From the NCBI GenBank assembly GCA_019239785.1, contig JAFAZM010000168.1, positions 1 through 5,390 on the forward strand: a DNA stretch of 5,390 bases. The letters run 5' to 3'. Below are positions 1 to 5,390 of the stretch, piece by piece (positions within the stretch are counted from its first letter, which is position 1; every line of letters begins with the position of its first letter). The position numbers and the translations under genes are program-made. The notes under the pieces are model-generated. The model ran no database searches. It saw only the letters and a program-made list of their open reading frames with translations, and was not told where the DNA came from. The DNA is from Sphingomonadaceae bacterium. GTDB taxonomy: Bacteria > Pseudomonadota > Alphaproteobacteria > Sphingomonadales > Sphingomonadaceae.

Positions 1-4
1 GCGG

Positions 5-90
5 TTCGACAAGCTCACCGCCTACTCAGGATGAGCGAGTGGGGGACCAGTTACGTCCGCTCATCCTGAGTAGGGACTGAGCTTGGCGAA
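5..90. repeat. Imperfect palindromic intergenic repeat upstream of murA
   Basis: The two 33-nt arms, 5-37 and 58-90, are reverse complements at 29 of 33 positions. The inner 17 bp (21-37 with 58-74, CCTACTCAGGATGAGCG and its complement) match perfectly around a 20-nt loop at 38-57. The outer blocks 10-17/78-85 and 5-8/87-90 also pair; mismatches are 9/86 and 18-20/75-77. The outer part holds a TTCGACAAGCTCA-type motif and its inverse, a motif I recall as common in intergenic palindromes of sphingomonads and some other proteobacteria; that is memory, not a search. No gene is visible in 1-148. As RNA it would fold into a long stem. No T-tract follows, so a classical terminator is not supported. 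It could mark the 3' end of an upstream gene outside the window. Confidence 0.75.
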
Positions 91-148
91 GGCCCCTATC
101 GAAGGACCCCACCTTGCACCGCCCCCCTAAACTCGTAAGACCCCCGTC

Positions 149-1432
149 ATGGACCGTATCGTCATCCGCGGCGGCAAGCCGCTCAAGGGCCGCATCCCGA
201 TCTCCGGCGCGAAGAACGCGGCGCTGACTTTGCTGCCCTGCGCGCTGCTCACGGATGAGCCGCTGACGCTCCGCAACCTGCCGCGCCTCGCCGACGTCGA
301 CAGTTTCGGCCACCTCCTCAACCAGCTCGGCGTCTCGACCACCGTGGAAGGCGCGCGCCCGGAGGATTTCGGGCGGGTGATGACGCTGCGGGCCTCGACC
401 CTCACCTCGACGGTCGCGCCCTACGACATCGTGCGCAAGATGCGCGCCTCGATCCTCGTCCTCGGCCCGCTCGTCGCCCGCGCGGGCGAGGCGACCGTGT
501 CGCTGCCCGGCGGCTGCGCGATCGGCATGCGTCCCGTCGACCTGCACCTGAAGGCGCTCGAAGCGCTCGGCGCCGAGCTCGAGATCACCGCCGGCTACGT
601 CAAGGCGGTGGCGCCGAAAGGCGGGCTCAGGGGGGGGACGATCAGCTTCCCCTTCGTCTCGGTCGGCGCGACCGAGAACGCGCTGATGGCGGCGGTGCTC
701 GCCAAGGGCACGACCGTGATCGAGAATGCCGCGCGCGAGCCCGAGATCACCGATCTCGCCAAGTGCCTGATCGCGATGGGTGCCAGGATCGAGGGGCTGC
801 GTACCGACACGCTCACCGTCGAGGGCGTCTCGCGCCTGCATGGGGCGACCTATTCGGTGATGGCCGACCGCATCGAGGCCGGCAGCTACGCCTGCGCGGC
901 GGGGATCACCGGCGGCGCCCTGGAACTGGTCGGCGCGCGCAGGGACACCATGCCCTCGATCCTGTCGGGCCTCACCGATGCCGGCCTGATCGTCGAGGAG
1001 ACCAAGGACGGCCTCCGCGTGGCGGCGGACGGGGGCCTCAAGCCGCTGTCGATCTCGACCGCGCCCTACCCCGCCTTCCCGACCGACATGCAGGCCCAGT
1101 TCATGGCCATGCTGACCCTTGCCGAGGGCACCAGCCTGCTCACCGAGACGATCTTCGAGAATCGCTACATGCACGTTCCGGAGCTCAACCGGATGGGCGC
1201 GGACATCGAGGTGCGCGGCCGCTCGGCGGTGGTGCGCGGAGTGCAGCAGCTCCACGGCGCGCCGGTGATGGCGACGGACCTGCGCGCTTCGATGAGCCTC
1301 GTCCTCGCCGGCCTCGCCGCCGAGGGCGAGACCGAGGTCCACCGCGTCTACCATCTCGACCGCGGCTACGAGCGGCTCGAGGAGAAGCTCTCCGCCGTCG
1401 GCGCCGACATCGAGCGCACGGGCGGCGATTGA
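149..1432 (+). CDS. murA: UDP-N-acetylglucosamine 1-carboxyvinyltransferase (MurA)
   Basis: This cytoplasmic enzyme transfers enolpyruvate from phosphoenolpyruvate to UDP-GlcNAc, the first committed step of peptidoglycan synthesis. The 427-residue product is full length for the family (E. coli 419). Visible hallmarks are ISGAKNAA with Lys22/Asn23; the mobile-loop LPGGCAIGMRPVDLH with catalytic Cys123 (E. coli Cys115) and Arg128 (Arg120); IENAAREPEI at 191-200; YPAFPTDMQAQF with Asp313 (Asp305); and the C-terminal LDRGYERLEEKL with Arg405 (Arg397). The constant +8 offset from E. coli numbering supports a colinear, intact protein. Cys rather than Asp in the loop predicts the usual fosfomycin-sensitive form (inference from family knowledge). 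The ATG at 149 matches the family N terminus (MDRIVIRGG). No strong Shine-Dalgarno sequence precedes it; only a weak AAGA lies at 137-140. The gene has its own strand and unit, converging on the DUF445 gene. A G8 run at 630-637 is read in frame. Confidence 0.98.
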   Translation: MDRIVIRGGKPLKGRIPISGAKNAALTLLPCALLTDEPLTLRNLPRLADVDSFGHLLNQLGVSTTVEGARPEDFGRVMTLRASTLTSTVAPYDIVRKMRASILVLGPLVARAGEATVSLPGGCAIGMRPVDLHLKALEALGAELEITAGYVKAVAPKGGLRGGTISFPFVSVGATENALMAAVLAKGTTVIENAAREPEITDLAKCLIAMGARIEGLRTDTLTVEGVSRLHGATYSVMADRIEAGSYACAAGITGGALELVGARRDTMPSILSGLTDAGLIVEETKDGLRVAADGGLKPLSISTAPYPAFPTDMQAQFMAMLTLAEGTSLLTETIFENRYMHVPELNRMGADIEVRGRSAVVRGVQQLHGAPVMATDLRASMSLVLAGLAAEGETEVHRVYHLDRGYERLEEKLSAVGADIERTGGD

Positions 1433-1433
1433 C

Positions 1434-1567
1434 CCCGTCGCCCTGGCGGAGGCCGGGGCCCCAGCGGGTGAAGGGCATCGGAACCACCCCAGCCATGAGT
1501 GCTGGAGCGGGTGAAGCCGGCGGCGCCTATTCCTCGCTGGGGCCCTGGCCTCCGCCAGGGCCACGGG
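1434..1567. repeat. Long inverted repeat filling the murA/DUF445 convergent gap
   Basis: Arms 1434-1466 and 1535-1567 pair at 31 of 33 positions by Watson-Crick rules, plus one G-T (1455/1546) and one C-C mismatch (1439/1562), around a 68-nt centre. Each arm is also a small hairpin: 1541-1549 pairs with 1554-1562 (GGCCCTGGC/GCCAGGGCC, loop CTCC), and 1440-1447 with 1452-1459 with one G-T. The element is thus two inverted copies of a short palindromic unit, the arrangement of REP doublets (BIME/REPIN). The centre holds an 11-bp direct repeat AGCGGGTGAAG (1463-1473, 1506-1516) and a small stem 1489-1493/1501-1505. The arms start one base after the murA stop and end one base before the DUF445 stop. 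A role in 3'-end formation or mRNA protection is inferred from position. Confidence 0.85.
1541..1562. terminator. GC-rich hairpin just after the DUF445 stop, possible 3'-end structure
   Basis: A perfect 9-bp stem (1541-1549 with 1554-1562) and 4-nt loop lie six bases beyond the DUF445 stop codon when read on the minus strand. Its partner copy at 1440-1459 lies seven bases beyond the murA stop on the plus strand. Neither has the U-run of an intrinsic terminator; only TTT follows at 1568-1570 on the plus strand. A role as attenuating or exonuclease-blocking structure is possible, while true intrinsic termination is not established. The hairpin is part of the larger inverted repeat. Confidence 0.35.
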
Positions 1568-1568
1568 T

Positions 1569-2825
1569 TTACGTCAGCACCTCCACGACGTGGATGGCGA
1601 GGCCGACGAGGCCGCCGACGAGCGTGCCGTTGACGCGGATATATTGCAGGTCCTTGCCGACCGCGTTCTCCAACCGGCCTGTGATCGTCCGCGCGTCCCA
1701 GCCCCGCACCGTCTCCGAGACCAATTTGACGATCCCAGCGCCGTAGGTGGCGGCGGCGCCGACGACGGCGCGGCGGGCGAACTGGTTCAGCGCGCGCTTC
1801 AGCCGGACGTCCTGCTGCAGCGTCTCGCCCATCTGGCGCAGCCCCTCGCCGAAGCGGCCGGCCATTGCCGCCTGCGGGTCGCGCGCCGCGCGGAGCAGGC
1901 CGGCGCGGGTATTCTCCCACAGGCCGCCGACCCAATCGGTCACCGCCGGATTGGAGGCGACCTCGTTCTTCCACACCTCCACCTTCCCGCGCAGCTCCGG
2001 ATCGTGCTGCAGGCCGGCGGCGAGACGGGCCATCCCCTCTTCCGCCTTGGCGCGGAGCGGGTGATGCTCGTCCAGCGCCATGTCGATCGACAGCCGCCTG
2101 AGGCCGTCGATGATCGCCTCGGCGAGCTTCGCATCGAGCCCGGCGAGCTTGACGATCCAGCCGGCGCGCTGGTGGACCATGTCGCGGATCAGATCCTCGT
2201 TGGCATCGAGGGTGCGGCCAGCCCAGGTGACGATCGCGTCGAGAATCGGCACGTGCCGTTCCTCGGTCATCGCCGCCTCGAGGCTCTTGCCGAGCAGGGG
2301 CGCGATCTCGATCGTCTGGATGCGCGCCGATATCGCCGCCTTCACCATCCCGCCCAGCCGCTCCTGGTCGAGCGATTCGAGCAGGTCGGCGAGCAGCCGG
2401 GACGCGCCCTCCCGCATCCGCCCTTCCGGCGCCGGATTGGCGAGGAAGCGGCCCATCGCCCCGGCGACGTCGACGCTCCGCATCCGCCGCGCCACCACCG
2501 AGGGGATGAGGAAATTCTCGCGCAGGAAGGCGGCGAGGGTCTCGCCGATCCGGTCCTTGTTCCTCGGGATGATCGCGGTGTGCGGGATCGGCAGGCCGAG
2601 CGGGTGGCGGAACAGGGCCGTCACCGCGAACCAGTCGGCGAGGCCGCCGACCATCGCGGCTTCCGCGAACGCCTTGACGAAGCCGAGCGCCGGATAGGCC
2701 TCGTCCCAGGCGTTGGCGGCGAAGAACAGGGCCGCCATCGCGACCAGCATCAGGGTCGCGACGGCGCGCATGCGGCGATAGCCGTTCTGGGGAGCGGTGG
2801 CGGCGAACCGCGGGGAAGGGCTCAT
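1569..2825 (-). CDS. DUF445 (YjiN-like) membrane-anchored protein of unknown function
   Basis: I recognise the DUF445 family (E. coli YjiN), whose biochemical role is not known to me. From the ATG at 2825 the protein has 418 residues, close to YjiN in length. Visible parts in order: a short basic N terminus; a transmembrane helix (VATLMLVAMAALFFAANAW, about residues 22-40); the family signature GGLADWFAVTALFRHPLG followed by PIPHTAIIPRNKDRIGE (about 60-95); a long, probably helical middle; and the conserved end DLQYIRVNGTLVGGLVGLAIH with a second hydrophobic segment at the C terminus. Both ends thus look membrane-associated. The ATG has a G-rich ribosome site (GGGGGAGGG, 2835-2827), though it sits close to the start. 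An alternative GTG at 2861 adds 12 residues and overlaps the RND stop as GTGA. The stop is TAA at 1571-1569. It lies directly downstream of the efflux permease and is probably cotranscribed; a role in efflux is not implied by sequence. Confidence 0.9.
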   Translation of the reverse strand: MSPSPRFAATAPQNGYRRMRAVATLMLVAMAALFFAANAWDEAYPALGFVKAFAEAAMVGGLADWFAVTALFRHPLGLPIPHTAIIPRNKDRIGETLAAFLRENFLIPSVVARRMRSVDVAGAMGRFLANPAPEGRMREGASRLLADLLESLDQERLGGMVKAAISARIQTIEIAPLLGKSLEAAMTEERHVPILDAIVTWAGRTLDANEDLIRDMVHQRAGWIVKLAGLDAKLAEAIIDGLRRLSIDMALDEHHPLRAKAEEGMARLAAGLQHDPELRGKVEVWKNEVASNPAVTDWVGGLWENTRAGLLRAARDPQAAMAGRFGEGLRQMGETLQQDVRLKRALNQFARRAVVGAAATYGAGIVKLVSETVRGWDARTITGRLENAVGKDLQYIRVNGTLVGGLVGLAIHVVEVLT

Positions 2826-2826
2826 G

Positions 2827-2835
2827 CCCTCCCCC
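2827..2835 (-). promoter_or_regulatory. Probable ribosome binding site deciding the DUF445 start
   Basis: On the minus strand GGGGGAGGG runs from 2835 to 2827, one base before the ATG at 2825. The GGAGG core is two bases from the ATG and GGGGGA four, tighter than ideal. By contrast the GTG at 2861 has only GGCGGA touching it. This favours 2825, but translational coupling from the RND stop at 2860-2858 could serve either start. Confidence 0.45.
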
Positions 2836-2857
2836 AATGGTCCGGCCGTGCTTTGGT

Positions 2858-5390
2858 TCACTCCGCCGGCTGCGGGGCGATCGGCCTCGTATCGTCACCC
2901 GGCTGATAGGTGAGGATGCGGCCGAACAGCGGGCCCAGCCACTTCTCGAAGCTGTCGGCGAGGTGGAAGCCGGCCGGCACGATCAGCAGGGTGAGCAGCG
3001 TCGACAGGATCAGGCCGCCGATCACCGTGATGCCCATCGGGGCGCGCCAGCTGCCGTCGCCGGTGAAGGAGAGGGCGATCGGCACCATGCCGGCGACCAT
3101 CGCGACCGTCGTCATGACGATCGGCTGGGCGCGCTTATGGCCGGCGTCGACGATCGCCTCGTCCTTGGGCACGCCCTTGCCCATCTCCTCGATCGCGAAA
3201 TCGATCAGCAGGATCGAGTTCTTGGCGACGATGCCGAGCAGCATCAGGAGGCCGATGAAGACGGGCAGCGACAGCGGATTGCCGGTGATCATCAGCGCCA
3301 GTGCGCTGCCGAGCGGCGCGAGCAGCAGCGAGCCCATGTTCACGAACGGCGGCAGCACGCGCTTGTAGAGCAGCACCAGCACCGCGAAGACCAGGAAGAT
3401 GCCGGAGATGACGGCGAAGATGAAGTTGCTGACCAGCTCCGCCTGCCACTTCTGGTCGCCGAACGGCACCTGCTCGACGCCGGCCGGGAGGTGCTGGAGG
3501 GCGGGCAAAGCGAAGATCTTCTTCATCGCGTCGCCGCTGACCACGCCCTGGGCGAGATCGGCGCCGATCGACAGGCGGCGGCGCTGGTCGAAGCGGCGGA
3601 TCGTCGTCGGGCCGGCCCCGAAGCTGATGTCGGCGACGAGCTTCAGCGGCACCGAGCCGCCGGTCGCGGTCGGCACCGGCAGGTTCTCGATCGCGCCGAG
3701 GTTCGAGCGGGCGTCCTCCGCCAGCGCGACCCGGATCGGGATCTGGCGGTCGGCGACCGAGAATTTGGCGCTGTTCTGGTTGATCTCGCCCAGAGTGGCG
3801 ATGCGGATCGCCTGGCTGAGCGAGGCGGTCGAGACGCCGAGCTGGGCGGCGAGATCGAGCCGCGGCCGGATCGTGATCTCCGGCCGGCGCAGGTCGCCGT
3901 TGATCCGCGGCTCGCGGATCTCGGGCAGCTTGCGCATCTGGGCGATGAGATCGACCGCCACCTTGTTGAGCTTGACCGGATCGTCGCCGACCAGGGTTAC
4001 GTTGAGATCGCGCCCTCCGCCGGCGCCGGACTGGGAGGCGAAGTTGATCCGGGCGTCGGGGATGCCGCGCAGCATCGGCGCGTAGTGGCGCTCGAACTCG
4101 ACGCTGGTCCGCTTCCGCTCCTTGCGCAGGGTGAGATAGATGTTGGCGTTGCCGACGTCGATGTCGGCAAAGGCGTTCTCGACCTCGGGAGCCCTGGTGA
4201 TCATGGCGGCGACGCGGTTCGCCACGGCCGCGGTCTGCTGGAGGGTGGTGCCCGGCGCCATCTCGATCTGGATCTGGCTCGAATCGGTGTTCACCGCCGG
4301 CTGGAAGGTAGTCGGCAGCTTGGCGAAGCAGAAGATGGTGAGGGCGAAGGCGGCGACGCCGACGAACACCGTCTTCCAGCGGTTGCGGATCGACCAGCGC
4401 AGGATGTCCACGTAGCGATCCATGAACCAGCCCGAGGCGTGCGGGGCATGGCCCTTGGAACGCAGGAAATAAGCGGCGATCATCGGCGTGATGAGGCGCG
4501 CGACGGCGAGGCTGGTCAGCACCGCGGCGACGACGGTGATGCCGAAATTCTTGAAGAACTGGCCCGAGATGCCGGGCATCAGGCCGACCGGCAGGAACAC
4601 CGCGACGATCGAGAAGGTGGTGGCGACGACGGCGAGGCCGATCTCGTCGGCCGCGTCGATCGACGCTTGGTAAGCGGTCTTGCCCATGCGCATGTGCCGG
4701 ACGATGTTCTCGATCTCGACGATCGCATCGTCGACGAGCACGCCCGCGACCAGGCTCAGGGCGAGCAGGCTGAGGCCGTTCAGCGAGAAGCCGAGCAGGT
4801 CCATGAACCAGAAGGTGGGGATCGCCGACAGCGGGATCGCCAGCGCCGAGATCAGGGTCGCGCGGAGGTCGCGGAGGAACAGGAAGACGACGAAGACGGC
4901 GAGGATCGCGCCCTCGATCATCGATTCCATCGCCGATTCATACTGGGTGCGGACGTACTTCACCGGCGTGAAGAGCAAGGTGAACCTGACCTTCGGGAAT
5001 TCCTTCTGGAGCTTCTCGATCTCCTTCACCGCATGGTCGTAGACTGTGACGTCGGAATAGCCCTTCGCCTTGGTCATCGAGAAGCTCAGCACCTGCTTGC
5101 CGTCCATCGTCGAGTAGCTGCGCTGCTCGCCATAGGCGTCGCGGACCGTCGCGATGTCGCTGAGCTTGATGGTGCGGCCGCCGCCCAATGCGATCTGGGT
5201 CTCGCCGAGCGAAAAGGCGTCCTTGGCGTTGCCGAGCACGCGCACGCCCTGCTCCGACCCGGCGATCTCCGCCCGGCCGCCGGCGGCGTTCATGTTCTGG
5301 GCGCGAAGCACGGCATTGACCTGCGACGCGGTGACGCCGAGCGACTGCATCTTGGCGGGATCGAGGATGACGCGGATCTCGCGGTCGACG
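2858..5390 (-). CDS. RND-family efflux permease (AcrB/MdtB-like), 5' end beyond window
   Basis: This inner-membrane, proton-driven transporter normally works as a trimer with a periplasmic adaptor and an outer-membrane channel. The frame is open to the right edge (VDREIRVILDPAKMQSLG before the internal Met at 5350), so the gene is cut by the window, not truncated; comparison with AcrB suggests about 190 N-terminal residues are missing. Counting from that Met, TM2-TM7 fall at about 144-344, a second periplasmic porter/docking region at 345-640, TM8-TM12 at about 643-790, and the stop after residue 830. The proton-relay residues are present: Asp207/Asp208 in GVLVDDAIVEIENIV (AcrB Asp407/408), Lys710 in GIVAKNSILLIDF (Lys940), and Arg740 and Thr747 in KRAQPIVMTT (Arg971, Thr978). 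It should therefore be active. The overall pattern fits the HAE-1-type multidrug branch better than heavy-metal pumps, but substrate cannot be told. The adaptor gene is expected upstream, outside the window. The DUF445 gene follows with overlap or a 32-base gap. Confidence 0.95.
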   Translation of the reverse strand, partial: VDREIRVILDPAKMQSLGVTASQVNAVLRAQNMNAAGGRAEIAGSEQGVRVLGNAKDAFSLGETQIALGGGRTIKLSDIATVRDAYGEQRSYSTMDGKQVLSFSMTKAKGYSDVTVYDHAVKEIEKLQKEFPKVRFTLLFTPVKYVRTQYESAMESMIEGAILAVFVVFLFLRDLRATLISALAIPLSAIPTFWFMDLLGFSLNGLSLLALSLVAGVLVDDAIVEIENIVRHMRMGKTAYQASIDAADEIGLAVVATTFSIVAVFLPVGLMPGISGQFFKNFGITVVAAVLTSLAVARLITPMIAAYFLRSKGHAPHASGWFMDRYVDILRWSIRNRWKTVFVGVAAFALTIFCFAKLPTTFQPAVNTDSSQIQIEMAPGTTLQQTAAVANRVAAMITRAPEVENAFADIDVGNANIYLTLRKERKRTSVEFERHYAPMLRGIPDARINFASQSGAGGGRDLNVTLVGDDPVKLNKVAVDLIAQMRKLPEIREPRINGDLRRPEITIRPRLDLAAQLGVSTASLSQAIRIATLGEINQNSAKFSVADRQIPIRVALAEDARSNLGAIENLPVPTATGGSVPLKLVADISFGAGPTTIRRFDQRRRLSIGADLAQGVVSGDAMKKIFALPALQHLPAGVEQVPFGDQKWQAELVSNFIFAVISGIFLVFAVLVLLYKRVLPPFVNMGSLLLAPLGSALALMITGNPLSLPVFIGLLMLLGIVAKNSILLIDFAIEEMGKGVPKDEAIVDAGHKRAQPIVMTTVAMVAGMVPIALSFTGDGSWRAPMGITVIGGLILSTLLTLLIVPAGFHLADSFEKWLGPLFGRILTYQPGDDTRPIAPQPAE

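Noticed and set aside
26..1564. Long open frame (512 codons) antisense to murA on the minus strand
   Set aside because: It mirrors murA codons in a GC-rich genome, is rich in Arg, His, Asp and Ala with no recognisable domain, and starts inside the intergenic repeat. MurA on the other strand is unmistakable.
1434..1567. CRISPR array or insertion-sequence remnant
   Set aside because: There is one pair of inverted arms and a single short direct repeat, with no regular repeat-spacer pattern, no transposase fragment and no obvious target-site duplication.
763..1746. Plus-strand frame spanning the end of murA, the repeat and the end of the DUF445 gene
   Set aside because: It is out of frame with MurA and crosses two real stop codons and an intergenic palindrome. 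The protein is Arg/Pro/Gly-rich filler.
1366..2898. Long minus-strand frame overlapping the DUF445 gene
   Set aside because: It is in another frame from the DUF445 protein, is dominated by Arg/Gly/Pro/Asp low-complexity sequence, and reads through the repeat and into the end of murA. It is a GC-bias shadow.
1590..2906. Long plus-strand frame antisense to the DUF445 gene
   Set aside because: It has no domain, a His/Arg/Asp-rich composition typical of antisense shadows, and covers a well-supported gene on the other strand.
4151..4168. Small inverted repeat (GCCGAC/GTCGGC) within the RND gene
   Set aside because: It is six bases per arm inside coding sequence that is conserved as protein, which is expected by chance at this GC content.
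2910..5042. Several plus-strand frames (2910-3368, 3399-4085, 4140-4415, 4488-4673, 4680-5042)
   Set aside because: All lie antisense to the RND permease, whose family motifs are continuous across the region. None has a recognisable domain or a plausible separate promoter.
2858..5350. Reading the permease as an 830-residue protein starting at the Met at 5350
   Set aside because: The frame continues open to the right edge with family-typical sequence (REIRVILDPAKMQ), and an RND protein starting there would lack TM1 and part of the porter domain. The Met is internal.

Overview
The window is GC-rich and tightly packed. It resembles an alphaproteobacterial chromosome, most likely a sphingomonad (Sphingomonas or relative). 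That assignment is inference, from the strongly G/C-biased third positions, the protein sequences, and two short palindromic intergenic repeats of a style common in that group. No 16S gene or other direct taxonomic marker is present.

Layout, left to right. Positions 1-148 are non-coding and mostly filled by an imperfect palindrome (arms 5-37 and 58-90). Positions 149-1432 (+) encode MurA, the enolpyruvyl transferase that commits UDP-GlcNAc to peptidoglycan synthesis, with all the catalytic residues I checked in place. Positions 1433-1568 form a short gap between convergent genes, almost wholly occupied by a second, unrelated inverted repeat (arms 1434-1466 and 1535-1567). Positions 1569-2825 (-) encode a DUF445/YjiN-type membrane-anchored protein of unknown function; an alternative GTG start at 2861 is possible. 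Positions 2858-5390 (-) hold the C-terminal four fifths of an RND-superfamily efflux permease (AcrB/MdtB-like), whose N-terminal coding part lies beyond the right edge.

The RND gene and the DUF445 gene run in the same direction with almost no gap, so they are probably cotranscribed, permease first. The membrane-fusion adaptor that normally partners such a permease is not in the window and would be expected upstream, to the right of 5390. murA is transcribed toward this pair from its own unit. The link to MurA is therefore positional, not an operon.

I found no new enzymatic or defence system here. The genes are ordinary, conserved housekeeping or efflux genes. The least explained content is the two palindromic repeat elements bracketing murA, especially the one that fits between the two stop codons with one base to spare on each side.
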